DNA of 64,000 bases, taken from the NCBI GenBank assembly GCA_035772405.1, contig JAYKKM010000501.1:334501-398500 (forward strand), read 5' to 3'. Every line of letters starts with the position of its first letter. The stretch's first letter is position 1. Under the pieces are notes generated by a model that was given only the letters and a program-made list of their open reading frames with translations, was not told where the DNA came from and made no database searches. A program made the translations under genes and the position numbers. Shown here piece by piece: positions 1 to 12,387 of this stretch. This DNA comes from Chrysogorgia sp. JL179-B06 (lineage: Eukaryota > Cnidaria > Anthozoa > Scleralcyonacea > Chrysogorgiidae).

Positions 1-2
1 TA

Positions 3-201
3 TTCATATGTGATTGTGCTAGATGATCCTGCACCAAATGCTTCGATGACCTTGGCACATAAAAAAGGCAGGTAATTGTAGTTTTTCTTCTCCTTGACAA
101 AAACAATTTTCCATCTCTTGGATCGTTTGCTCCATCGTCTGGAATAAACCAACTCCCCTTTAACATTAGTTGTTTGCTTCCTGTGGAGGTGGTGGTTGTG
201 G
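3..201. repeat. Dispersed repeat, copy 1 (direct match to 9152-9350)
   Basis: These 199 bp match 9152-9350 in the same orientation, at a constant offset of 9149 with no indel and only a handful of substitutions. On the minus strand both copies keep an open stretch rich in Lys, containing KEKKKYNYLPFLCAKVIKA in copy 2. This looks like a coding exon of a transposon protein and not non-coding DNA. I do not recognise the protein with certainty. The copy may begin before the window. Confidence 0.8.
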
Positions 202-683
202 TAAAAAGCGTGCATGTGTCTACCGTAGAAATGTCTTGGGTACTGAAGACTCAGACAGTAAGTATACAGTTTGAAATGTTAATGAAGTCTATCAGAAATT
301 TGCGACATTTCTCGGCTTTGCCTTTGGCATTTCTGAGTGCAAAAGTGACATGAGTCACCGGATTCGGTGACTGACGGCGAATTTCATTAGCACGTAAAAT
401 CGCGGCCCTACCGTCGACAAAAACTCAGACTCGGCCACAGGGAGAATAGTTTTTAACTGATGTGTCACCCTGTCAAAATAAAGCTTATTATTATAACATA
501 CGGCAATTGGTTCGAAGCTGACGTGTCTTTTCCATACTACCTTACTGTAAGTTCTTGTCGCAACTCGCAAGCAAGTTTGTTTGATGATATTAAGGTATGA
601 ATCATATATACTCCAAATATGGGAATTCATGGATTGGAAGAATTTAGAAATTGATCGGATGCAAGATTTTTCAATTTTCAACG

Positions 684-741
<58 letters not shown>

Positions 742-825
742 TATATATAATCTTTGTTATTATCATTATTATTAATTGTTATTATTATACACAAGTTACT
801 ATTATTATTATTCAATATAACTCAC
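202..825. other. No supported gene; contains a short (AT)n tract
   Basis: This interval holds an AT dinucleotide tract at about 683-750 and an open minus-strand stretch at 355-681 that resembles no family I know. It may be intron for the Harbinger exon at 826-1143, but I found no acceptor I would defend. Confidence 0.4.
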
Positions 826-1143
826 CCTTTTCTCTGCTGGAATACATGGTCGTGGTGTTCTTGGATCAGGCGTGACATACGGTTGCAGTTCCTCAACGAG
901 GTTGAAAAAAGCTTCTTTGCTCATCCTAAAATTCTTTTTCCAATCCTCATCCAGGCATTTATCTTCTATCATATTTTCCCACCAAGAATCCGTTCTACCT
1001 GGTTTCACCCAGAATCGCCTCTTTCTTCGACCCTTCGTCTTCTTAAAAGCGTACCGCTCCCTTCCAAGCGCTGCGAAAAGCCCTAGTTTGCAACGCTTTG
1101 CAAGGAGCTTGCACAATAAAACGTTTGATATTGAAATTGTCAA
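826..1143 (-). pseudogene. PIF/Harbinger transposase, first-exon fragment
   Basis: The fragment encodes the N-terminal helical region of HARBI1-like DDE transposases. It contains RRKRRFWVKPGRTDSWWENM, then the conserved pattern FRMSKEAFFNLVEELQPYV and the segment around PDPRTPRP. The coding sequence ends at AEKR, immediately followed on the minus strand by GTGAGT (825-820), a good splice donor. This is therefore probably exon 1 and not a random truncation. The catalytic DDE exons were not found downstream, so the copy is incomplete. Compare the more complete Harbinger at 58066-59032. Family assignment is firm; function in this copy is unlikely. Confidence 0.75.
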
Positions 1144-1218
1144 GGTAATGGCAGTATAATGGCTGCAGAAAACATATAAATAAACTCCATTGTTTCAGGA
1201 ATGTGTAATGATGTAATC

Positions 1219-2441
1219 TCATGTAAACGCGGTACGACTTTCATACCAGTCATACCGGTCATAGCGGTACGAGATCTTTCCATGTAAACACCCCCTAAGT
1301 TCCTTCAGTGGTGGCAACAGAAACCTTGGTCGAAAACCAACAACTTGAAGGTTTGCTTCCTCGGTTACTCTCGAGATAGCAACATACGTTTGACCAGAGA
1401 CAAACTCTTGTGAACAATGCACAACCACTCTATCTACGGTTAAATTTTGCGCCTTGTGCACTGTTATCGCGTAACATGGTGGGAGAGGAAACTGAACACG
1501 ACTTCCTTGAATTTTTCCATTGATGTCGTATTTGTACCAGGTTCTACGACCCACAGTAATATTGCCGAGCTTTGGAAAATTCACGATAAGGCGATCGTTG
1601 TCCTCCGGATCAATGCAAACGAACTGTCCCCAATGGCCGTTTTTTAATGATCATTAATGTTGTATAGCAACATTACTTTGCAGCCTGGTTTTAGAGCGAG
1701 AGCTTTGCTGACAGTGTTTTCTAAATATTGGGCATGACCAGTGTCCCTGCTTTCCAAGGTGATCCCAGGTAGATGTAGTTTCTTGAAATAAATATGCGTC
1801 GGTTCCACTGTGATATCTGACGATTCGATATCCCTTGACAGACTTTGGAATATTCGACAACTTCATCACCACAACATGCTTCTTGTAAAAGATCTAACGC
1901 CCCTTTTAATCTATTTTCGGTACTTCCCCATCTCAAAATCGTGAAATGCTCAAATCGATGTGGAAATACTTTCTCAAATAACTTCGAAGCATATATCGAG
2001 GTCCCAACATCAAATGAATTCGGAATGGGCTTCAATTGCCAGAAGTCCTTGACTAATATCACCTGTATACCACCAAATAGAAGGGAGTTGTTAGATGTCG
2101 CATGATAAATCGCATTTAAATATGAAAAATGCATTGGCTAGACATAGAAATTTCGTCCCATATTATAACGTTTGGGCTGGTAACCTGTTCAAGAACGTTA
2201 TTTCGTGTAGGGGATCATTCTATTAGTAAATTGGCAGCCAGTTCTACGGTTCGCAGCCCATAGTGGGAATGGACAATTTTCGCCATACCGTGATATGCGT
2301 TGCATGATATGCCACTCGAACAAACAATTTGGCATTTCTCGATTTTCCAACGCCCGCCTTTCCAAATATGCAAATATTATGCCCAGTTGCCGCACAATCC
2401 ATGACATCTTGCTGTTTCATTGTTAACTTGACTACATACAT
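1219..2441 (-). pseudogene. PIF1-like helicase, frameshifted
   Basis: This is a decayed SF1B helicase read in several frames. 2441-2244 carries Walker A (GKAGVGKS) near the N-terminus. 2134-1721 carries LLFGGIQVILVKDFWQLKPI, the motif III region, where the usual GD is KD. 1584-1219 carries AITVHKAQNLTVDRVVV and GQTYVAISRV, the C-terminal motifs V and VI. Frameshifts separate the blocks (about 2240, 1715 and 1600). No Rep domain lies next to it, so it may be a Helitron remnant or a stand-alone PIF1-like sequence carried by another element. It lies tail-to-head with the Harbinger exon at 826-1143. Confidence 0.8.
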
Positions 2442-3434
2442 AGTGCTACAAATCTCGCTCTAAAAGAATAAGGGAGTGGTAATTTTATGTTCACGTGTAG
2501 ATAATCGTATCATGATTACTATTATTATTAAGTATCAGGTACAATACACAGTAGTACTGTATATCATTATGGAAACCCACAATCCTTAATTTGAATTTTA
2601 GCTCGACCATTTCTGCATATAATTGTAAGCCATTACTGCATATAATTGTAAGCCATTACTGTACAGTAATTATTTTAAATATACTCATGGTATTAAAACA
2701 AATATATTGTTAAATCGCAATGTTACTCATGCTAGGACTATCAGTAATTGACTCAATGAAGTTGGTCATTTGAGTTACACAGTATTTTGTACATAGTATT
2801 TTTACACAGTATTTTGTACATTTTGATAATACATTTACTTTACCATCAACTAGTTCTGTTACATTAACGCCGAAATTCCCTTTGTCTTGACTCCTACCTG
2901 CTGAGGACAATGTCCTTGGCAGCTACTAGTGAAGGTGAAGGGGAGTTTGTAATATCATGACCCAATCTGCAGTTGGATATTCGGGGACTTTCACCATTTT
3001 TACAGACTGTATGTTAGAGGTAATGATGAATGACTAACCAGAAGATCAAATCGGCTAACATTTGTTCATGCTTGTTGCCACCCAATTCAGCTCATGTTAC
3101 AATTTAGCTTTCACATGAACGACACTTGAAAAGATCATTTGTTTTAAGGTCTTACCATGGATGGTCTTACTTTAGAGTACATTTGGCAAATAAACATGGC
3201 GGCCAAATTCACTATAAGCTTTATCGTTGGTTTGAGGGTTTCTGTTCATATGACATAAACCTGCTTCACATGAAAACGTCCAAAAATTTGTGTCTGACAG
3301 TCTGTTAATTGTCTCTTTTTTGGCTTGGCTGCTAAATCAGTAAATATTATGTCAGTATAATGTATTTGATGTTTGCTGCTGTTGTGTATGCTAGTTTGAT
3401 GAAGATTTCCTCCTTTTTTTAAAAAATTTCAATC
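2442..3434. other. Non-coding, AT-rich; small tandem repeats
   Basis: No gene is supported here. A 24-bp unit (CTGCATATAATTGTAAGC and following bases) is present twice at 2613-2660. A short motif ending CACAGTATTTTGTACA recurs at about 2775-2822. Confidence 0.5.
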
Positions 3435-3533
3435 ATGGCTCCATTCAGGTGGCCAGACACCAAACATGACATAGCATTGGCTGTTGAGGTAGCAACAGGT
3501 AAGCCTGTCAAGCCTCAAGATTGGGATAACCTA
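3435..3533 (+). CDS. Possible Myb/SANT-like N-terminal exon of a transposon protein
   Basis: The reading begins at ATG 3435 with MAPFRWPDTKHDIALAVEVA and continues through GKPVKPQDWDNL. It resembles the start of Myb/SANT-like accessory proteins associated with cnidarian Harbinger-type elements, where a Trp-rich helix start is followed by a K-P-x-DW segment. The resemblance fades after the DWDNL segment into AT-rich sequence, so this is probably a single exon or a fragment. The family name rests on memory of similar sequences. No splice donor was identified with confidence. Confidence 0.35.
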
Positions 3534-3833
3534 TCATTGTTACATATTTGTAGCCTCTATATAATTATGTGTATTTTTATATATTATTATTATTATTATT
3601 ATGCCTATATAAGCATCAGTTGGGATAAGATATTTGGGAAATTGCACCCCTTTCAAAAATATTTCTGGTTGTATGCAAGAAAAACCTGTCATTAATATGT
3701 GATATCTCTGTTGAGTGTTGAAACGTAGTATTAAAACGAATGCATTCCTTATCTATCCACCAAGATGTTGATGTTTTTTGTTGCTCTTATATACAGTGGC
3801 CTGTCCGGTTTGATGTTTAATGACCTTGCCTGT

Positions 3834-4541
3834 CCAGCCATGTTCACTAGTAATCTGCAGTTTTACGATTGTGTTTCCTACTGCACAAACAAATTCAAAT
3901 ATGTAAATAAAAAAATCACCAACAAACGTATTTATAATCAGAAACTCGTTATGTATGAACAGTTGTATATTAAATACGATGCCCTATTAAACTCAAATTA
4001 AAAACTTCCTATTAAAAAGCGTAAAAAATAGACAGTATGTTAATAAATTATGCTTGAAGTTATCCAGTTTATCCTGTGTTTCATTTATGAATATTTTCTC
4101 AGCTAAAAATTTCAGCTGTTTTGTCATGCTTCAACAATTTTACTGATCCTTTTTTCTCACTCACGGATACAGTATATAGTACATCGTCCAGCCATGTACA
4201 CTAGTAATCTGCAGTTTTACGATTGTGTTTCCTACTGCACAAACAAATTCAAATATGTAAATAAAAAAATCACCAACAAACGTATTTATAATCAGAAACT
4301 CGTTATGTATGAACAGTTGTATATTAAATACGATGCCCTATTAAACTCAAATTAAAAACTTCCTATTAAAAAGCGTAAAAAATAGACAGTATGTTAATAA
4401 ATTATGCTTGAAGTTATCCAGTTTATCCTGTGTTTCATTTATGAATATTTTTCTCAGCTAAAAATTTCAGCTGTTTTGTCATGCTTCAACAATTTTACTG
4501 ATCCTTTTTTCTCACTCACGGATACAGTATATAGTACATCG
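3834..4541. repeat. 354-bp tandem direct duplication
   Basis: The segment 3834-4187 is repeated almost perfectly at 4188-4541. The copies differ by single substitutions (for example TTCACTAG versus TACACTAG) and one extra T in a T run. The near identity implies a recent duplication. The unit has no recognisable coding content. It lies immediately upstream of the Penelope-like remnant at 4545. Confidence 0.95.
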
Positions 4542-4544
4542 TAT

Positions 4545-4875
4545 ACCAAGCAATAATGAGAGTACAAAGACATACATTGGAGGAACCGCCAACAGTTTCA
4601 AAGAATGTTTCAAAAACCACCAGAAGTCCTTCAAAAACGCGAAATATTCAAATGAGACGGAATTATCGAAATATGTGTGGGACTTGAAACTGAACAACCA
4701 ACACTGTCACCATACACAGCCGGAGGAAAGCGATGTAATCTTTGCAACTGCGACAAATTGAACAAATGATCCTTAATTTTTTCCAAGTGCTTCCACCAGA
4801 GAAAATTTTTGGCGCAATAATAAGAAAGATCATCACGCAAGTGCATAGCCTGTGTCCCACACAGGACGAAAAATT
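4545..4875 (+). pseudogene. Penelope-like element remnant: GIY-YIG endonuclease domain
   Basis: The plus strand reads KTYIGGTANSFKECFKNHQK, followed by SFKNAKYSNETELSKYVWDL. This is the characteristic Y-I-G, N-H and E-L-S-K-Y-W pattern of the GIY-YIG endonuclease at the C-terminus of Penelope-like retroelements. A Cys-rich GGKRCNLC segment follows at about 4723 in a shifted frame, as in the family. The first tyrosine motif (GIY) is lost and frameshifts and stops follow. No reverse transcriptase is seen upstream; a 354-bp tandem duplication abuts instead. Confidence 0.7.
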
Positions 4876-5679
4876 AAAATTAAGGTCACTTAAATGAAAC
4901 TTAAAGGTAACTTATTGAAGCATTTAATATTGTTTTCAGGTTAACTTAAAGTTATGAAACTCAGATTTAGTTAACCTTTAAGGTTACAGAACACCCTAGG
5001 AAGCCCATTCACGAAATTTGTTAACGCGCGCGCAATTTGTCTCCGATTTATCTCAAATTTGCACCAAATATAGTTAAGTATGCGAAGAACACTATCATAC
5101 TGTGAAAAAAATAAAAAATACAATATTTATCCTGATATATTCATCAATTTAAAATCATATGACCTTCGCGCTGCGGTTTAACCTGGTCTTTGGTTTTACC
5201 AAAAAGCTCTCAATTTACCATATTTACACTTCTCGATGTTTGTTCTAAAAAAGTGTGTCGGGGATTTTTTATTGCTGGAGGGGTTTAGCAGCTAGGATAT
5301 TTTTTTTCTCGACCTATGTTGTGGAAGAAGTAATTGACGAATGAAGGCCCGTAACTCTGTTAGTTGTTACATGAAAAAAAAACGCCGACACACTTTTGTA
5401 GCGCAGATGTTCGCTGACATCCTGTGCAAGTTTGGTGGGAATCGGTTAAAACGCGCGATCAGGTTACATCTTTTAGTGCCCCTATGTGACTCAAAATTGA
5501 TGTGGTAATAAATAAGCCGTGAAAGTTCGGCGCGGTTTTAACAGCTATTGCAAATTCTCCGCCCCCTCTAATAATTGAATTACTTTCCACCAATAAGAAC
5601 AACAGCGATATTAATTGTTTGTTTTGGGTGAGTTGCAATTGCAAAACAAAGACTATACTAGTACACTGAAATAGCCCTT

Positions 5680-6134
5680 GTCTACAAAGTTCGAAGATGC
5701 CTGCGGTCTGCGGCAAAAAGAAAGGGCGCAAACAGTACTCGGACGGCTAAAGAAAAAAATCGCAATGCCAGTGAGTCAGATTTTACACCTGTGGCCCCAG
5801 CACCACAGCAATAGATTTCATTTCTATGTTTTTGGTATGTTTACTCAGTCCAAGTGTAAACGGGAGAAGAAATATCCATCATGCTAAGACATTTTGCTGC
5901 TGCGGCTTTGCCTTTTCCTATTGCTCTGAAAGCAACAACAGAGGATGTATTCACGTCATATTTCTGGCCTGTTCTTTTCGAAATCGGTTCAGGAAAACAT
6001 GTTTGGTGTGAAATACATGTCTTACTTCAGCAAGAGAAAATCCATTTCGCTCCTAAAACTTGTCTCGAATTCATTTTTTCAAGTATTTTTAGTGGAAGCT
6101 GGCACTCCTTACACACTACAGAGTTGTCTAGCAT
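5680..6134 (-). pseudogene. Mutator-like (PF20700-type) transposase, N-terminal fragment
   Basis: Reading starts at ATG 6134-6132 with a CxxC pair (VVCKECQLPL). It continues through KYDVNTSSVVAFRAIGKGKA and KCLSMMDISSPV to TYQKH. This order (Zn-ribbon, D-V-N-x-R/S, A-F-R-x-I-G-K-G, then M-M-D/N-x-P-P) matches the N-terminal part of the large invertebrate family annotated as Mutator-like transposase domain. In-frame stops lie at 6027-6029 (TGA) and 5841-5843 (TAA). The catalytic core is absent; compare 61425-63015 on the other strand. It sits within the TTAA-bounded element. Confidence 0.55.
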
Positions 6135-6182
6135 TTATTACAAACATTCTGGACTAACAATATATAATTGCCAACGGGTGGT

Positions 6183-6434
6183 TTAGCTGTCATCCTCATT
6201 TTCACTTGAGTTAAAATCCGAATCAAAATCATCTGATTCACATTGTGATTCTGACCCCAGTAATGCCGCTTTTCGCTTCTGGAAACTTTCCATACTTGTC
6301 TTCAGTTTCTGCTCGCTTCTAGAAGACCATTCGGAACGTTTATCGCTGTTCGCAATCATGTCTGGCCATTGTGTCTCTTGAGTCTTGGTCAAAGTATGAA
6401 TTGTCGCTGGCAGATAAATGTTCCTTTTTCTCAT
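6183..6434 (-). CDS. Unrecognised acidic-tailed exon
   Basis: This is an 83-codon open stretch starting at an ATG (MRKRNIYLPATIHTLTK) and ending in a Ser/Asp/Glu-rich tail (DFDSDFNSSENEDD). Upstream, other frames show RAKRKKADKDVFW, so the coding region probably extends past 6434 or is spliced. It lies between the transposase fragment at 5680-6134 and the right end of the same element, on the same strand, and may be its 5' coding part. I do not recognise it. Confidence 0.3.
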   Translation of the reverse strand: MRKRNIYLPATIHTLTKTQETQWPDMIANSDKRSEWSSRSEQKLKTSMESFQKRKAALLGSESQCESDDFDSDFNSSENEDDS

Positions 6435-6974
6435 CCAAAAAACGTCTTTGTCAGCTTTCTTGCGTTTGGCCCGTTTTTACAACTACCACAGAATGGATTT
6501 TTATTCCGTTTACTGTCAGTCAGACATAGAGCCAGAGAGACGAGTTGAAGTTGTGTTTGTTTTTCCATTCTTTCGATGTAATTTGATACAAATTAGCTGT
6601 CATTCATCCTGTTAATTAATAGTTGACTTTCCCGCCATGGATAATAACCGTAAACCGTTTTAACACGATAACTCGCTCAATTTTCAATATTTTCAATTCA
6701 AATTTTTGTAGCTGATAGATCTAATGGTAACCTTTACAGACATATCAAGACACCATTTTCAAAAAAATTTCCATTCTAGGGTATTCTGTAACCTTAAGTG
6801 GTCACCCAATCGCCCTTAGGGAAGCATTTAAGGCTTCCTTAAAGTTACTTATTTTCTAAATAAAGAAGCATTTAAGGTTTCCTTAAAGGCACAGTACAGC
6901 GTACCACGTGATCAGGTTAACCGCTGATAACTAAACATTGAAAGTGCTGGCGCAAAGCATGCATTATTCAGCAA

Positions 6975-8312
6975 CATGGCAGAAAGTGAAGAGTTCGGGT
7001 CTGTTCTGGAAGACACTGATACGATAATGGAAAATAGGGAAGTAGAAAGTTTTTCACATGATGTTTAACACGTGTTATTTTTTATATGTTTTTATATTTC
7101 CCACTCTGCGTAGTAACAGGAGTGACACGGAAAACTTTTGTTTATAATACTATTAGGAACTAGAATCTATAGCTGGTTGTGAATGCAATTCACAGTGTAC
7201 AAGAAAGTTAAAAACCTCGGTGAACGGCAAGGTAACTTGCAAAGGCAATGTCTTACGATGTGGTGGGAATTGCTATTGTGGTACAAAAGAACAAGGTATG
7301 TTTTTGTTCGCAACTAAATTATCATTTATATAGTAGCCTCTAGGTAATAGATAAATAACCCACGTGCAAAGGCAAGCTTACAGGTGATAACAATAAAAAA
7401 AAAGCTATTCAATATAATATTTTTGGAGTTACCATTACATCTTGCATAATTTTGACAAGTTTTACTATCACCGCATCTTGGTTTAGGTGCAAGATACAAG
7501 TATAAATCAACTTGAAGGGTGATAGAGGACCAGTTTACGATAAATTAATGGAGGTAAAAATGTAATAAAATTATATTAATGCTTTGATAGCTTCAACTGC
7601 AATGACATAAAACCTTTTTAATATTGAAATGTTAGGAAAATATATTGGATAGCCATAATATTTGAGTCCACATTTTGTAAAGTATATTGTGAAAAGGTTT
7701 GCTGTAAATTATCACTTTTTTATCTTGCTTATGCATTTAACATCTTCCTGCCTTGAAAACAGACTGTCAAGTAACTAAAAGTGGAAAAGTGCACACTTTT
7801 ACTTCTGGATAATTGTGACAGCTTTTTAATAACTTTATGTTTAGGAAATGCTAGAATTATTGCATTATGAAACCCTCCTCAAAGTTGCCAATAAAGGTTT
7901 GATGTCAAGAGGCCTTTTATTAAAGGATCTAGTTGCATCAGCCCAAGAGAATTCTGAGCATCCATCTCAACAACCAGGGCCTACTAGGGTGGTTCCACCA
8001 TTTTGTGTTTGTTCACACTGTCATGAAATGCCAACCGATAAAGAAAGGTTATGCTGTAAGGAACGACGACTGTGTCGTAGCAAAACAGCTGCATTCCAAA
8101 ATGTCTGCATAGACTCAGATAATCTGGGCACTGTTATAAGGAGCCTTGCAACCGGGCAATGAGGCATGCTGCTTATAGACAGTATGTTATGTGGGAACAT
8201 GGACATCTGGGAAAGGGCAACCGTAGGGTGATCCCTTCATGCCGTGTGTCAGAAATTAGAAAACATCCCTCACCAAATGGCCATTATACAGGTTACAAAG
8301 ACAAGTAATAAT
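6975..8312 (+). pseudogene. P2X7-like Cys-rich C-terminal-domain gene, multi-exon, broken
   Basis: A candidate first exon starts at ATG 6975 (MAESEEFGSVLEDTDTIMEN). A second, 7156-7297, is Cys-rich (CECNSQCTRKL, CKGNVLRCGGNCYCG) and ends at a GTATGT donor. A third block from a TTTAG acceptor at about 7845 contains FCVCSHCHEMPTDKERLCC, RLCRSKTAAFQNVC, then in a shifted frame [20 protein letters not shown] and [15 protein letters not shown]. This order of C-x-C-x2-C, CC, C, YRQ-x2-W, R-x-V-I-P-S-C and I-R matches the intracellular zinc-binding domain of P2X7 receptors. That domain also occurs without the channel in many invertebrate and transposon-linked proteins. No P2X transmembrane or ATP-binding part is present. 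The frame changes at about 8160, and exon 2 to exon 3 phases do not match, so an exon is missing or the copy is dead. Confidence 0.65.
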
Positions 8313-9151
8313 ATAGTTTTGTTTCCCATTTGATTGCCTAAATATGATCAAATAGATTTGAATATTAATGTATACAGTATTTTTATCTCCACCTTAGTAT
8401 AACTAAATGTTTAAACTTCATAACATTATACAAATTATACTTTGTTATACAATTATGTTTTAATCAATTTTACTTACTCCTGCTTGGCTTAATGCCATCC
8501 ATATTAATTCAAACTTTTTTACTAGGGATATATAAGAAAAATACCCTATGCATACAGTGTATGTGGTATTTTTAAGTGTTCGAATAAATTACTGTTATTT
8601 ATCTGTTTTTACCCATGAATTGGTAAAATTGATTGAAATGTTATTAAAAGGAAATAACACTGGTTCTCGAAGAATCGCACTTGTGTTTGGCGAAATACTT
8701 ATACCACTTGTGCTACGCACTCGTGGTATTATGAACATTTTGCCAAAAACGTGTGCGATTTTTAATTAATTCTTCTCGAACCGTGTTATTCCATATACTA
8801 ATCATCTACCTATACGATAACTTACATGGTATTCACATATAAGCCTTAATTAATACATCTACATGCATGATACGAATCTTGTATACTATGGTATTGTCAT
8901 TTTGATTTATGTGATTTGTTGACGAGTATGTAAAGAGAGTTTTGCAATCAAATTACAAACAACAGTTGTACAAATATTGGCATACCCCAGTATACCCTAA
9001 CAATCATATTATACAAGAATCGTACGTAGATGCATCTTTTGAAAATATTATACAATAAAAATTAAAATCTTGAAATGTGTTCCTTCACAAGTTGGGAAGT
9101 TGGTGGGGCAGGCAATGTGGCAATTGTGGGTGCCACATTTCTTGGATCGTG
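8313..9151. other. No gene recognised apart from the foldback MITE
   Basis: This is AT-rich spacer between the P2X7-like block and repeat copy 2. Apart from the MITE at 8650-8792, I see only short open stretches without family resemblance. Confidence 0.5.
8650..8792. mobile_element. Foldback MITE, about 143 bp
   Basis: GGAAATAACACTGGTTCTCG at the left pairs with CGAACCGTGTTATTCC at the right, and the arms continue inward (AATCGCAC / GTGCGATT, then TATACCAC...GTGGTATTA). There is no coding capacity. This is a typical palindromic non-autonomous element. Confidence 0.75.
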
Positions 9152-9350
9152 TTCATATGTAATTGTGCTAGATGATCCTGCACCAAGTGCTTTGATGACC
9201 TTGGCACATAAAAAAGGCAGGTAATTGTACTTTTTCTTCTCCTTGACAAAAACAATTTTCCATCTCTTGGATCGTTTGCTCCATCATCTGGAATAAACCA
9301 ACTCCCCTTTAACATTAGTTGCTTGTTTCCTGTGGAGGTGGTGGTTGTGG
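9152..9350. repeat. Dispersed repeat, copy 2 (direct match to 3-201)
   Basis: The segment matches 3-201 base for base except for a few substitutions. The minus strand is open through an exon-like stretch ending near 9075 (SQLVKEHISRF then stop), so this copy shows the 3' end of the putative coding exon. Copy 1 runs off the window start. Confidence 0.8.
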
Positions 9351-9637
9351 TCTATTGCTGCCAATAGACTGCGAAGCAATACAGCCTCATATCTGCAATA
9401 AAAATGAAAACAAAAATGATGAAATGTCAGATATTGGTTTAATGTTGTTAATTGTCTTGTTATATACTTATGCAAATCTCTTGGGGGCATACATCAACAT
9501 GTGGCTATGGTAGGCCTCAAGTTTTCCAGTACAAAATGTTTCAGAGTTAAGTAATAAGAGTCGTTGACATAATAGACATTTACAAAAATGTTATCTTCAG
9601 CTCACCGAAAGCGTGTATAAAACGGAAATGATTTCAA

Positions 9638-9984
9638 TTACTTTTTGTCTAAGACAATTTCCCGAAGTGCCAGCATAGGTGCAGAGTCTGGTTGAATACA
9701 ATGCTTGTCAGTGTCACCAAGATCAAGAGGACCATGAGAGCACTGGCCACCATACCAGGCATGCTGATTGGCAACATGCTTCAGCAAGTTAACCCATGTG
9801 ATCTATGAAATAGGTATCAAGGGCAATTATTAACTTGTACTTGTGACAACATTTTGTGAACTAACTAGTACTACTAACCTTCATTGTCTTCAAGTCTTGA
9901 CCACAATCTTTTGCACAATGCCAAAAGTGATTCCGAATAGAAGCAAACCAATCTTTCAGTATGTCATTACCTTTTTTTACCAGC
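9638..9984 (-). CDS. C-terminal exons of an NHFWHC-type transposon protein
   Basis: Two exons splice in phase. Exon A (9984-9879) follows an AG acceptor and encodes KGNDILKDWFASIRNHFWHC and AKDCGQDLKTMK, ending at GTTAGT. Exon B (9802-9638) follows a TTTCATAG acceptor and encodes ITWVNLLKHVANQHAWYGGQ, CSHGPLDLG and MLALREIVLDKK. The N-H-F-W-x-C, W-x2-L-x-H-x3-x-H-W and H-G-P-L pattern belongs to a large uncharacterised family of transposon proteins in fish and cnidarians, as I remember it. The end may be a stop (TAA 9640-9638) or a GTAATT donor. The N-terminal part of a protein of the same family lies at 23627-25107 on the same strand, 13.6 kb away. Confidence 0.6.
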
Positions 9985-10024
9985 CTTTATAAACAAAACA
10001 ATTAAAATATTTAAAAATATTATT

Positions 10025-10054
10025 ACTCGGGCTACCTGTCTGTGGTAGCCGAGT
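10025..10054. repeat. Short hairpin at a probable element end
   Basis: ACTCGGGCTACC (10025-10036), a 7-base loop, then GGTAGCCGAGT (10044-10054) form a stem with one bulged G. The core ACTCGGGCTAC recurs inverted at 23588-23598 (GTAGCCCGAGT). The two sites bracket the region containing the Helitron. Confidence 0.6.
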
Positions 10055-10508
10055 CAACGTTTACCGTCCGTTTCTGTTTTTTTCATGTCGTGGTACCCAG
10101 GCTCCCAGGTTTGGTCGCGATTTTGCAAATCACTGATGATAACAATATTTCCCGATAGGTAAAAGTGGCAACTATCTATCTTCGAGATTATCTTCACAAA
10201 CACAGTTTAATTACAATGTTTAGCGTGCTTTTGGCAACTGTCTGGTTTTCTATTCATTCCATTGCTGATTGGTACTCTATCTTCACAAACGCAGTTTAAT
10301 TACAATGTTTACGGTAAGATATCATATTTACATTTTTATTAATTATTGAGCAGTTGGCCGCGTGTTTATAAATTAGGGAAAGTTCATCATATACAATTGC
10401 TTCGTTTTATTTAAAAACCCCATTTAATTTGATAACAATCAACAAGTGCACGCAATATAAACCTTCGAAATTATATTTAAAGAGATTTTTGAGCTGGCTA
10501 AACTTTAG

Positions 10509-12387
<1,879 letters not shown>

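Larger units (their letters stand above)
4978..6797. mobile_element. 1.8-kb DNA element with 22-bp inverted ends and TTAA boundaries
   Basis: TTAAGGTTACAGAACACCC at 4978 is matched in inverted orientation by GGGTATTCTGTAACCTTAA ending at 6797, with one mismatch over 22 bp. If the outer TTAA is the target duplication, the terminal repeat begins GGTTACAGAA. TTAA targets are known for piggyBac and Kolobok elements. Inside, the minus strand carries transposase-like fragments (5680-6434). The ends are flanked by other AAGG/CCTTAA-rich sequence, so the exact boundaries are provisional. Confidence 0.6.

Noticed and set aside
355..681. 108-codon open stretch on the minus strand
   Set aside because: No motif or family resemblance, it crosses into the AT-rich tract, and there are no splice signals linking it to the Harbinger exon.
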